From Arthrobacter sp. Leaf69 (GTDB taxonomy: Bacteria > Actinomycetota > Actinomycetes > Actinomycetales > Micrococcaceae), in the NCBI RefSeq assembly GCF_001422645.1, contig NZ_LMLR01000001.1, positions 250,325 to 314,324 on the forward strand: a stretch of 64,000 bases of DNA. The letters are read 5' to 3'. Shown here piece after piece: positions 37,301 through 43,433 of this stretch. Position numbers and translations under genes: made by a program. The notes below the pieces were generated by a model. It ran no database searches and had not been told where the DNA came from. It saw only the letters and a list, made by a program, of their open reading frames with translations. Position 1 is the stretch's first letter, and each line of letters begins with the position of its first letter.

Positions 37301-39069
37301 GCGGCGGACGTCAGCAGGCGGACCGGGGCAGCGTCTTCGAGCATGCCCTCAACCCTGCCCGCGGGGTAGTCCGGGTCCAGCGGCAGGTACGCGGCCCCGG
37401 ATTTCAGGATCGCCAGGATCGCGACGGGCAGCAGGACGCTGCGGTCCAGCCGGACGGCAACGGTCAGCCCGGGGCCCGCCCCGTGGCTGCTGAGGAACCT
37501 GGCCAGCTGATTCGAGCGGGTTTCCAGCTCGCCGAAGGTGAGTTCGCCGTCGGGCGCGACGACGGCGGTCCGGGAAGCGGACTCCCGGGCGCTGTGCCGG
37601 AATTCCTCCACGAGGGTGTGCCGGGGGAGGGTCGTGTCGCCGGCGTCGCCGGCCGCCAGCAGGGAGCGTTCCTCGACGGCAGTGGTCACTGACAAGGCGG
37701 CGACGCGGGACTCGGGCCGGGTGGCCACATCGGCGAGGAGCCGGACGAACCGGTCCAGGTGCTCCTCCAACTGCGTGGTGCTGTAGAGGGCGGCGTTCGC
37801 TTCGAACTGGATTCTGGGTCCAGGTTCCGGGGGCGCGGTTGTGCCGGACTCGACGCCGGACCCGTCGCGGCTTGCGGTTGTTCCGGCGTCGAGGCCATGG
37901 ACGATGACCGAGAGGTCGTCGATGGGGCCGGTGGACAGGATGTTCATGGTGCCGCGGGCGGGGCCGAAGCTGATGTCGTCCAGGACGGGCAGGATGTTGA
38001 CCGAGGGTCCCCGGTAGCCGCTGTGGGCGTTGAGGTCCTCGAAGCGGCCGCGCTGGTGGATCACGGCTCCGCGGAGGGTGTCACCCACGGCCGTGATGGT
38101 GTCGCGGACTGTTGAGCCGGGTTCGACGGCGACCCGGATGGGCACGATGTTGGAGAGCATCGACGGCGTGGATTTCGCCAGTTTGCCGCGGCGCGCGGTC
38201 ACGGGCAGGGCCACGGAGACGTCGCGCTCTCCGGTGATCCGGTGAAGGTACAGGGCTGCCGTCGTGAGGATCAGCGCCGGCGCGGAGCCGGCCGCAGACC
38301 GTAGCGCTGCGGCAGCCGAGTCAGGCAGGACTCTGGCGGCACGGACCAGCGAACTGGCGGCACCCGCGGGCCGGCCGGCAAGTCCTGCAGCGGCCGGGGC
38401 ATCCCGCAACTGGTCTTCCCAATAGACCCGGTCGGCGTCGGCGGCATCGGACCCTGCATGGGCGTTCTCAGCGGCCAGGAGTTCGGCGAGGGAGCCGAAG
38501 GCCCGAGTGTTTCCGGGTCCCGTGTCCCCGGTGGCAGCGCCGCCTGGTTCCGCGCCGTCCAGCAGCTGCTGGTACTGCTCCGCCACGCGCTGGAGCACCA
38601 GCACGGCGGAGTAGCCGTCCAGCATGAGGTGGTGGACCCGCTGATAGAAGAAATGCCGGTCGTCGGCGAGCTTGATGAGTTCGGTATGGAGGAGCGCGTC
38701 CGTGACGGCGTCGCGGGCGAGGCCCAGGTCCGAGTCCATCAGTACGCGGGCTTCGGCCTCCGGGTTCTGAGCGCCGCTCAGGTCCGTCACTTCCATCCTC
38801 GCCGGATGGGGCCTCGGGAGCTGGAAGGGGCCCGCATGGTCCTCACCGAAGACCATGTTGAGGGCATCGGTCCCGCCCACGGCCCGCGCCACGGCGTCGG
38901 CCAGCACCGGCACGTCGAGCGGCCCCAGGATCTCGACGAACTGTCCGATCTGGTACATCGGATTCTCCGGCGCCAGCTGCTGCGCATACCAGATGCCTCG
39001 CTGGGCCGGACTCAGATCGAGCCGGCCGCCGGAGTTGTCGGGCTGGGCGTTCAGGGGATTCGGGGACAT
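28378..39069 (-). CDS. Three-module non-ribosomal peptide synthetase, C-A-T-C-A-T-C-A-T-TE
   Basis: A 3563-residue synthetase. Approximate layout: C1 15-440 (HHLMLDG 146-152), A1 480-980, T1 with Ser1044 (GGHSLLATRL), C2 1090-1520 (HHIAADG 1224-1230), A2 1540-2040, T2 with Ser2104 (GGHSLLAVAM), C3 2190-2620 (HHIASDG 2324-2330), A3 2660-3190, T3 with Ser3251 (GGHSFLARPL), TE 3300-3563 (GWSFGG, Ser3387). No epimerase, cyclase, methyltransferase or reductase domain is seen. C1 resembles the EntF starter-type C domain (SPAQRGIWYAQQL, YQRVHHLMLDG), so an acyl donor may be loaded in trans. All A domains share FDA(S/A)WDP, ETTP(S/G), LGGEA and N(F/L)YGPTE-x-TVD, suggesting one monomer type. ATG has GAGAAGGA upstream. 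Confidence 0.93.
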   Translation of the reverse strand: MSPNPLNAQPDNSGGRLDLSPAQRGIWYAQQLAPENPMYQIGQFVEILGPLDVPVLADAVARAVGGTDALNMVFGEDHAGPFQLPRPHPARMEVTDLSGAQNPEAEARVLMDSDLGLARDAVTDALLHTELIKLADDRHFFYQRVHHLMLDGYSAVLVLQRVAEQYQQLLDGAEPGGAATGDTGPGNTRAFGSLAELLAAENAHAGSDAADADRVYWEDQLRDAPAAAGLAGRPAGAASSLVRAARVLPDSAAAALRSAAGSAPALILTTAALYLHRITGERDVSVALPVTARRGKLAKSTPSMLSNIVPIRVAVEPGSTVRDTITAVGDTLRGAVIHQRGRFEDLNAHSGYRGPSVNILPVLDDISFGPARGTMNILSTGPIDDLSVIVHGLDAGTTASRDGSGVESGTTAPPEPGPRIQFEANAALYSTTQLEEHLDRFVRLLADVATRPESRVAALSVTTAVEERSLLAAGDAGDTTLPRHTLVEEFRHSARESASRTAVVAPDGELTFGELETRSNQLARFLSSHGAGPGLTVAVRLDRSVLLPVAILAILKSGAAYLPLDPDYPAGRVEGMLEDAAPVRLLTSAAFTGGDSGHAELATDVPVTVLDAALMVSCLDGKDGSALECPAGQQDLAYVIFTSGSTGRPKGVGVEHLALLNLYTSHRDSIFLPAEERLGRKLRVAHTAGLSFDASWDPILWLIAGHELHLVDNQTRRDPEALSGYLAGTGIDSIETTPSFAKVLLAGGLFDQDTHPSVVALGGEAVDPPLWNALAEKDGLVAYNFYGPTETTVDSLTAVMRPGTEPTLGDSVANSRHYILDSGLNPVPVNAIGELYVAGINLARGYLDQPGLSAERFVADPFVPDGSRMYRTGDVVRRLPDGTLEFRGRMDAQVKIRGFRIELAEIEEVLRGLDGVEHAAVAVTKNRAGYDQLLGYVTAAVPDGAGLATAELNIPELDTAELRQLARRQLPDYMVPAAVQQIPAIPLTANGKLDTRALPAPETESAVTAPRNERERIVAEAFQEVLGLDAVGLDDDFFELGGHSLLATRLVAILRDRTGAAPALRTVFEQATVAALAETLELATGNANPLKPAERPAVIPLSFAQRRLWFLNRFDPGSGAYNIPVVLALKGSLDVAALRGAITQVAGRHESLRTLFPLLDGEPIQQILSERPVELLAVQCTADGLAGALTAETRRGFDVTRELPLRAVLFQLAPDHHVLAITLHHIAADGWSLAPLAQDLSLAYNALAAGTDTPLAPLPVQYADYTLWQRDELGSEDDPASAISRQLEFWTRELRGAPEELRLPFDFSRGAQGAAEPASSLHLTIRPETSARLNALAREHNASLFMVLQAALAALLTKSGAGEDIPLGTPVAGRTDTQLNELVGFFVNTLVLRTNTSGNPTAAELVESVRYTNLHAYANQDAPFERVVEELNPARSQHRHPLFQVMLTLQNTAVAGLSMDGLEATADLSQEPGGAKFDLLLDLAEDDAGIRGSLAYNPALFTRATAEQLVAGFLAVAEQFAADPGITLDRLRIQSPEQHRLALEQSLRTGDSAPGAEAPETVVDAFRATVARIPDTSALVDAAGTEAGASFGQLHRRVQALAKGLLASGVKPGDRVAVALPRTADVVAAALAVLAAGAVYIPVDLSYPEERIRIILEDGAPAVVISGAPATGRDGSEGPRTLDVDTLLAAGAGISDAALAQRRPAAGDLAYVLYTSGSTGRPKGVAVPHGALANLYRHHHRTLYAPRFEAAGADGTVSVAHIAGLGFDAAWDPMLWLIAGAELHLVADEGRGDAESLAGYCRNHGIDVLETTPSYAGQLLQSGLLEAPREQPLLLALGGEAVTPGLWTQLASAPEVSAHNFYGPTEFTVDSVTAEISGGTPAIGRGIANTDTFVLDQYLALVPAGVPGELYLAGPGMARGYDRRPAETASRFVANPFAADGSRMYRTGDLVRRRPDGSLEFLSRTDEQVKVRGFRIELGEIEAALSSHPQVERAVAVADGEPAHRVVAYYTGTAGSEDLRALAAGKLPDYMVPAVFVHLPAIPLTPHGKLDRKALPAPSAGAGTGTGPAPATGDEHTMCGIFADVLGVTEVSMGDDFFVLGGHSLLAVAMMGGIREAFGTELPLRMLFDQPTPAGLLAAVHGQTRPEGPAGSVAAPGSDTDTGQPDPAAAPVALTDWLAGADSVRPDSLALSYAQSRMWFLNQLDPGSADYNISLAVRLTGALDEQALAAAVGALFRRHEVLRTIYPETGGVPEQVVLDPSDGAHGAGMRLTISAVATRAEVPGLLRDDAERGFDVRAELPLRARLIPVDSADEPEWVLHLVMHHIASDGASLAPLARDLSAAYEAARGQGPAAGPAPLPLQYADYANWQRQQLDGTALTAKLGHWRNALSGIPAEIMLPADHRRPRESHQPGRQLTFRLAPASVTALNGLASASNASLFMALHAALAAFLHRSGAGEDLVIGSPTAGRTDPALRELVGFFVNTLPLRVDAAGDPSLRTMLGRSRESILAAFDHDDVPFERLVEAVNPDRALGRHPLFQTMLTVDNEAPAVPQLPGVRVDTEPETASGEAKFDLSFTFRPDANSNNSGLNGTLDYNSAMFEEATARRLADSFSRFLELAAASPDTPVSLLPMLGDQEAITLMAATAGTRSDPATGSATSGAEPGILAALAATVRATPDASALVAEDGTLSFASLAASASLIAAALAGAGVSRGDVVSVLLPRSRGTVESMFGVLAAGAVYNPIDTEYPDERASAIIEDAAPPVILTSRTVAARVEQLLSELTERPRVLVLEDLAAAKEEGPGTAPEAGGDAAAAGPAAFTAPAPHELAYVMFTSGSTGRPKGVEVSHGALAALLGSHRDTLLAGARPRRVAHTTGIGFDASWDPILWMVAGHELHLIGDETRRDSQQLAAYFSEHRISAWETTPGYLRQLLTEPEFTRLLDTHATGSRPGRFSLALGGEAFDAGLWDTVAAHPGVQAWNLYGPTEATVDTVLARVDTGAPVLGKPTAGTRLYVLDDRLQHTLPGAAGELYIAGRQLARGYRGRPELTAERFIADPFAGGGERMYRTGDVVYRHADGRLVFAGRNDDQLKIRGFRVEPGEVEQALRSAPGVSAAVVRSIGDDGGNGGGGTRLIGYIVPAAAGQGTDAGSEPGSGPDCEIDVGTLPHAIRNHVRGLLPDYMVPAAVVVIPEVPLTPHGKVDAGALPDPGSADRRAGRGPRTPREKTVAGIFAGVLSLDRAGVDESFFELGGHSFLARPLIAQVNAALGTDLTVQSLFRAPTVEGLLREAAKGADESAADSLRQLLPLRTTGTKLPLFAVHPASGISWGYASMLGKLDPERPLIGLQMPGMEPGRTHPVEAATLTELADDYIAQLRSVQPEGPYHLMGWSFGGHLVHRLATRLQELGEDVAFLAILDAFPGNQEDNADVGSGPGLWASYLDAQGYELPAEDMAGLDGQRAQEILREHHNPLGTVPLDSVNAMVGNFPELARLIRDEQPQVFDGELVFFRATREVPAGTPGSDAWQPFITGTITDVPVAERHSQLLSDGALSAIMPALAIQLGGGDE

Positions 39070-39146
39070 GTTCCTTCTCGGGTATCTCGAGTGGCCGGTG
39101 GGCGTATTCGGGGCACCCCGCAGGGGCCCGCGCCGAGGGCTCAGGC

Positions 39147-39195
39147 AAAACGATCCCCCGGCGAGTCAGCCGGTGCGGCCGCTGTGCCGGGGGAT
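39147..39195 (-). terminator. Rho-independent terminator between secreted peptide gene and NRPS
   Basis: ATCCCCCGGC (39153-39162) and GCCGGGGGAT (39186-39195) pair perfectly over 10 bp. On the minus strand the hairpin is followed by CGTTTTG. It lies 20 bp past the stop of the small secreted-peptide gene and 78 bp before the NRPS start, so read-through would be needed for co-transcription from the peptide promoter. Confidence 0.7.
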
Positions 39196-39214
39196 CAGGG
39201 GAGTGCTGGGAGGC

Positions 39215-39478
39215 TTACTGGAACTGCCCGAACTGGAAGGGCCCGGTCCCGCCGGTGCTGACGAGGGGGCCGTCCACCAGGGGGCCGTCGATGAGTCCGC
39301 CCTCGATCAGCGGTCCGAATGTGAGCTGGTTGTTGGACGCCGCGTCGCTGGTCACCGCGGTGGTGTCAGGTGCGGTGGCGGCCTGCGCCGGCATCGAAGT
39401 CACGGCGAGGGCAGAGAATGCCAGTGCTGATCCAGCAGCGATCCGGGCAGCGGTCTTGAGGGTCTTAGTCACGTTCAT
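39215..39478 (-). CDS. Small secreted protein with Gly-Pro-Leu repeat tail
   Basis: An 87-residue protein with a clear Sec signal peptide (KTLKTAARIAAGSALAFSAL, then AVTSMPAQA and a cleavage site). The mature part of about 54 residues has no Cys and ends in short repeats GPLIEGGLIDGPLVDGPLV followed by GPFQFGQFQ. No family is recognised. It lies directly upstream of the NRPS in the same direction but behind a terminator. A link to the peptide product is possible but unproven. The ATG follows GGAG without spacing, while a -10 box 7 nt upstream supports a near-leaderless start. Confidence 0.7.
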   Translation of the reverse strand: MNVTKTLKTAARIAAGSALAFSALAVTSMPAQAATAPDTTAVTSDAASNNQLTFGPLIEGGLIDGPLVDGPLVSTGGTGPFQFGQFQ

Positions 39479-39514
39479 CTCCAGTTAGGTAGCCGTACAG
39501 TTTCCACACACCAA
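39479..39514 (-). promoter_or_regulatory. Promoter of the small secreted-protein gene
   Basis: On the minus strand TTGGTG (39514-39509), a 17-bp spacer and TACCTA (39491-39486) end 7 nt before the ATG at 39478. The geometry matches the leaderless promoters seen elsewhere in the window. Confidence 0.5.
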
Positions 39515-39567
39515 GAAGGTGTCATGAACTATTCGGACCTGCGTGGAGACCGGATGGGTTGGTGCGG

Positions 39568-42333
39568 TCAGGCGGGGACCGCGGAAGCGGGGACCTTGGC
39601 CGTAACCTTCGAGTGCCGTGCCCGAAGGATCAGCTTGAACAGCTCGCCGAGGATCAGCAGCACAACAGCCGGAACCAGGCAGACCAGCCACTGCTGACCG
39701 GTGAGCGGGACGGTGCCGAAAAGGTCCTGCAGCACCCGGATCTGGGTGATCAGCATCGAGCCGACGATGGCCCAGGCGAACGCCCAGAGCAGCTTCGGGT
39801 TGGACACCGTGGACGGCCCGAAGGCGCTTTCCTCGGGGAACCGCAGGTTGAGCGCGACCGTGATGTTCATCAGCCCCAGCCCCACGATGGCCATGCTCTG
39901 GCCGACGTCGAGGGAGTCGTAGCTCGTCTTGCCGATCTGCACGAGGACCAGCGTGGCGGCCGCCATGAACAGTCCCACGATGAACAGGCGCACCATCATC
40001 GACCGGACAATGATCGGCTGATTGAACGGCCGGGGCTTGCGGTCCATGATGCCCGGCGTCGCGAGATCCAGGCCCATCACCGCGCCGATGGGGGCGACGA
40101 TTGCCATGTGGATCCACAGCACCTGGGCCGGGCTGAGCAGCGCCGTGCCGGCGATCGCGAACGCGGACGATCCGATGAACGCCAGGATGAACATGAACAG
40201 GTTGGCGACCTGGATCCGGATGAACTTCTGCAGGTTGTCGTACACCAGCCGGCCCTGCTCCACCGCGGCCACGATTGTGGCGAAGTTGTCATCGGCCAAA
40301 ATCATCTTGGCCGCTCCCTTGGCGACGTCGGTGCCGGTGATGCCCATTGCGATCCCGATGTCGGCCGCAGCGATGGCCGGCGCGTCGTTCACGCCGTCGC
40401 CAGTCATCGCGACGATGTTGCCTTTGCGCTTGAGCACCTCGACGAGCCTGACCTTGTGCTCGGGCGCCACGCGGGCGATCACGCCGATCCCGTCGATCTG
40501 GCTGTCGGCCTCGGCATCGGACATCGCCGCGAACTCGGCCCCGGTGACCGCGCGGCCCCTGATGCCCAGTTCGTCGGCGATCGCGGCCGCGGTGATGGCG
40601 TGGTCGCCGGTGATCATCCGGACCCGGATGCCGGCGTGCTTCGCCTTGGCGATGGCGGCCACCGCTTCGGCGCGCGGCGGGTCCACCTCACCAATCAGCG
40701 CCGAAATCTCCAGGTCCTGCATCAGCGCCATCAGGTCGCCCGAAGGCTGGAACGTTGCCGGGTCGAACTCGCGCTGCGCCAGGGCGAGCACCCGCCGGCC
40801 CTGGCTGGCGATGCGCTCGTTCGCGGCCAGCACTTTCGCCCGCATTTCCTCGGTAAGGGTCTCGGCGCGGCCGCCCGGCATCCGCGCGGACGTGGACCTG
40901 TTGAGGACGACGTCGGGTGCCCCCTTCACGTAGGCCCGGATCACCGGCCGGCCGTCGGCCCCCGGCATCCGGTGGAACGTGGCCATGAACTTGTAGTCAG
41001 AGTCAAAGGGCACGGACGCCACGCGGGGGTTGTTCCGGCGGAACTCCGTGACGTCCACGCCGCCCTTCTGCGCGAGGACGTACAGTGCCGCCTCGGTGGG
41101 GTCCCCGATGACTTCGCCGTCCTGGATATCGGAATCGTTGCACAGGGCGCACGGGAACATCACGTAGTCGAGGTCGCGTTCGGCGTCGCCCGTGGTCCGC
41201 TGGACCTGGCCGTCGAAGCTGTACCCCTCACCGCTGACCGTGTAGTGATGCTGTACGGTCACGATCTCCCGCACAGTCATCTGGTTCAGGGTCAGGGTGC
41301 CCGTTTTGTCCGAGTTGATGGCGGATGTGGAGCCCAGCGTCTCCACCGCAGGCAGGACCTTCATGATGGCGTTCTTCTTGGCCATGTTGACCGAGCCGAC
41401 CGACAGGATCGTCGTGACGACGGCGGGGAGCGCATCCGGGATGGAGCCGACCGCCAGCGCGACGCCGATTCCGAAGAGCACCGCGAAGGAGTCGCCCTGG
41501 GCCAGGCCCATCACTACAATCGCGACGAACGCGAAGAGGGCCGCGATGATGATGAAGATGGTGAGCCGGTCGACTTGCTTCGTGAGGGGGGTCTTTTCCT
41601 CTTTTTGTCCGGACAACATGTGGGCGATGTGGCCTACCTCGGACCCCATGCCCGTGGTGGTCACGAGGATCTCGCCGTGTCCACGCGTCACGTTCGTGTT
41701 CATGAACGCCATGTTCACGCGGTCTCCGATGCCGACGTCGTGCCCGCCGATGGGTGCGGTGTCCTTCTCGACCGCGACGCTCTCCCCGGTCAGGGCCCCC
41801 TCCTCGATCTGGAGCGTGGCGGCAAGGACCACCCTGCCGTCGGCGGGGATGCGGTCACCGGCGTCGACCATGACGATGTCGCCGGGAACGATCTGCTCGG
41901 CGGGGAGCTCCGTCATCACGCCGTCGCGGCGCACCTTGGCCATTGCCTTCATCATCTGCCCCAAGGAGGCGGCGGCCTCTTCGGCCTTGCCTTCCTGGTG
42001 ATATCCCAGCCATGCGTTGAACAGCGTCAGCAGGGCAAGTCCGATCGCCGTGCCGTATTCCGCAATCAACAGGCTGACCAGGGCGGCGACCACGAGCACG
42101 ATCTGCATGTAGTCCCGGTAATGCTTGAAGAACCGTTTCCACACCGGTTCCTGCTTCGCGGCGGCCAGGGCGTTCGGGCCGTATTCCTGCAGCCGCTGCT
42201 GCGCCTCGGCCGTGCTGAGGCCGCTGGCCGGGTCCACCCTCAGTTCGGCCGCCACCTCTGCCGGTGCCAGTGCGTACCAGGTCGCGTCCGGCTCGGTCGC
42301 GGCCACGGCTGCTGCTCCGGGATTGTCGTTCAT
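39568..42333 (-). CDS. P2-type cation-transporting ATPase with non-standard ion-site motifs
   Basis: The 921-residue ATPase has the actuator loop TGES, phosphorylated Asp342 in SDKTGTLT, KGAPD, and the hinge GDGVNDAP; about ten spans are predicted. Overall it resembles Ca2+/Mg2+-type P2 pumps. The ion-site motifs differ, however. Span 4 reads IPDALPA in place of IPEGLPA, and span 6 reads WIHMAIVAPIGAVMG where the family normally has N-L-V-T-D. The ion is therefore unclear, and calling it a calcium pump would be unsafe. It follows the PPK2 gene by 25 bp in what looks like one operon. Confidence 0.88.
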   Translation of the reverse strand: MNDNPGAAAVAATEPDATWYALAPAEVAAELRVDPASGLSTAEAQQRLQEYGPNALAAAKQEPVWKRFFKHYRDYMQIVLVVAALVSLLIAEYGTAIGLALLTLFNAWLGYHQEGKAEEAAASLGQMMKAMAKVRRDGVMTELPAEQIVPGDIVMVDAGDRIPADGRVVLAATLQIEEGALTGESVAVEKDTAPIGGHDVGIGDRVNMAFMNTNVTRGHGEILVTTTGMGSEVGHIAHMLSGQKEEKTPLTKQVDRLTIFIIIAALFAFVAIVVMGLAQGDSFAVLFGIGVALAVGSIPDALPAVVTTILSVGSVNMAKKNAIMKVLPAVETLGSTSAINSDKTGTLTLNQMTVREIVTVQHHYTVSGEGYSFDGQVQRTTGDAERDLDYVMFPCALCNDSDIQDGEVIGDPTEAALYVLAQKGGVDVTEFRRNNPRVASVPFDSDYKFMATFHRMPGADGRPVIRAYVKGAPDVVLNRSTSARMPGGRAETLTEEMRAKVLAANERIASQGRRVLALAQREFDPATFQPSGDLMALMQDLEISALIGEVDPPRAEAVAAIAKAKHAGIRVRMITGDHAITAAAIADELGIRGRAVTGAEFAAMSDAEADSQIDGIGVIARVAPEHKVRLVEVLKRKGNIVAMTGDGVNDAPAIAAADIGIAMGITGTDVAKGAAKMILADDNFATIVAAVEQGRLVYDNLQKFIRIQVANLFMFILAFIGSSAFAIAGTALLSPAQVLWIHMAIVAPIGAVMGLDLATPGIMDRKPRPFNQPIIVRSMMVRLFIVGLFMAAATLVLVQIGKTSYDSLDVGQSMAIVGLGLMNITVALNLRFPEESAFGPSTVSNPKLLWAFAWAIVGSMLITQIRVLQDLFGTVPLTGQQWLVCLVPAVVLLILGELFKLILRARHSKVTAKVPASAVPA

Positions 42334-42358
42334 GACTTCCTCCTCATGGCGGCGCTGC

Positions 42359-43192
42359 TCAGAACGGGGTTGGGACGCGCCGCACCGCGAGGCTCGGCTC
42401 GCGGTAGTTGCCGGCCTTTTGGCGGTTCGGTAGTTCGACGTCGAGTCCCGGGAACGGCTCGTACGGCACCTGGCTGAGCAGGTGGCTGATGATGTTAAGC
42501 CGGCCGCGCTTCTTCACGTCGTTGTTCGCGACGAACCAGGGGGCCCATGCGGTGTCGGTCGCCGCGAACATGGCGTCCCTGGCCCGGGAGTAGTCGTACC
42601 ACCGTTTGTAGGACTTCAGATCCATCGGCGAAAGCTTCCACGTCTTGCGCGGATCGTCCATCCGGCTCTTGAGCCGACGCGTCTGCTCGTCCGCGCTGAC
42701 CTCAAGCCAGTACTTCAGCAGGATGATGCCGGAGTCGACCATCGCCTTCTCCACCAGCGGAGTCATGTTGAGGAACCTCTGGGTCTGCTCCGGGGTGCAG
42801 AAACCCATCACGCGCTCCACTCCCGCACGGTTGTACCAACTGCGATCGAAGATGACCACCTCGCCAGCCGCTGGGAAGTGCGCCATATAGCGCTGGAGAT
42901 ACATCTGGGACTTCTCCCGGTCCGTCGGTGTGGGGAGGGCCACCACCCTGAAGACCCGGGGGCTCACCCGCTCGACGATGCGCTTGATCGTGCCGCCCTT
43001 GCCGGCCGTGTCGCGGCCCTCGAAGACGATGCAGATCTTGGCTCCGGTGGACTTCACCCACTCCTGCATTGCGACCAGTTCGCCTTGCAGGACGGCCATC
43101 TCCGCCTCATATTCCTTGCGCGGCATCTTGGTTCGGGGCGGCCCCTCCGCCGGTTCGTCGGCGCTCTTCTTGGTGCTCTTCTTCTTGCCCAC
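42359..43192 (-). CDS. ppk2: Polyphosphate kinase 2 family protein
   Basis: A 277-residue PPK2 with Walker A FEGRDTAGKGGTI, Walker B VVIFDRSWYNRAGVERVMGF, and the lid region RMDDPRKTWKLSPMDLKSY. It transfers phosphate between polyphosphate and nucleoside di- or monophosphates. The single-domain form without duplication suggests class I or III; the class cannot be fixed by eye. GTG at 43192 is chosen because AGGAGG lies 6 nt upstream; the open frame continues 36 codons further without an RBS. The Lys-rich N-terminus (GKKKSTKKSADE) is typical of actinobacterial members. The P-type ATPase gene follows. Confidence 0.9.
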   Translation of the reverse strand: MGKKKSTKKSADEPAEGPPRTKMPRKEYEAEMAVLQGELVAMQEWVKSTGAKICIVFEGRDTAGKGGTIKRIVERVSPRVFRVVALPTPTDREKSQMYLQRYMAHFPAAGEVVIFDRSWYNRAGVERVMGFCTPEQTQRFLNMTPLVEKAMVDSGIILLKYWLEVSADEQTRRLKSRMDDPRKTWKLSPMDLKSYKRWYDYSRARDAMFAATDTAWAPWFVANNDVKKRGRLNIISHLLSQVPYEPFPGLDVELPNRQKAGNYREPSLAVRRVPTPF

Positions 43193-43433
43193 GTTCGGCC
43201 TCCTAGTCGGGTATTTCCTAGGGCGAATCAGGCAGCCGAACTGCGGCACCGACGGGACTGGCACTTCCGCCCGTGGAAGGGGACGGAGGGGCGCAGGCAC
43301 CTTTTCCGGGCGCTCTTGTGCAGCGTACTGCCTCTCCCAGTCTTGCGACCGGCCGCGGTCCGGTCTACGGCACTAAGACCCTATTGAGGTGCTGTTTCCT
43401 GCGTTGCTGTGGGCGAGGAGGGGGCAAGGAGGG

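Noticed and set aside
31861..37692. Plus-strand open frame of 1943 codons
   Set aside because: It lies wholly antisense to the NRPS and has no domain or motif. Long antisense frames are expected opposite GC-rich coding sequence.
28378..39069. Enterobactin-type synthetase
   Set aside because: C1 and TE resemble EntF, but there are three modules, no dihydroxybenzoate genes, and the A-domain motifs do not match the serine code I know; only an EntF-like start is claimed.
39568..42333. Calling the P-type ATPase a calcium pump
   Set aside because: The acidic residues and N-x-x-T-D motif expected in spans 4 and 6 are not seen.
39559..42477. Plus-strand open frame of 972 codons
   Set aside because: Antisense to the P-type ATPase; His/Arg/Asp-rich without motifs, typical of a shadow frame.
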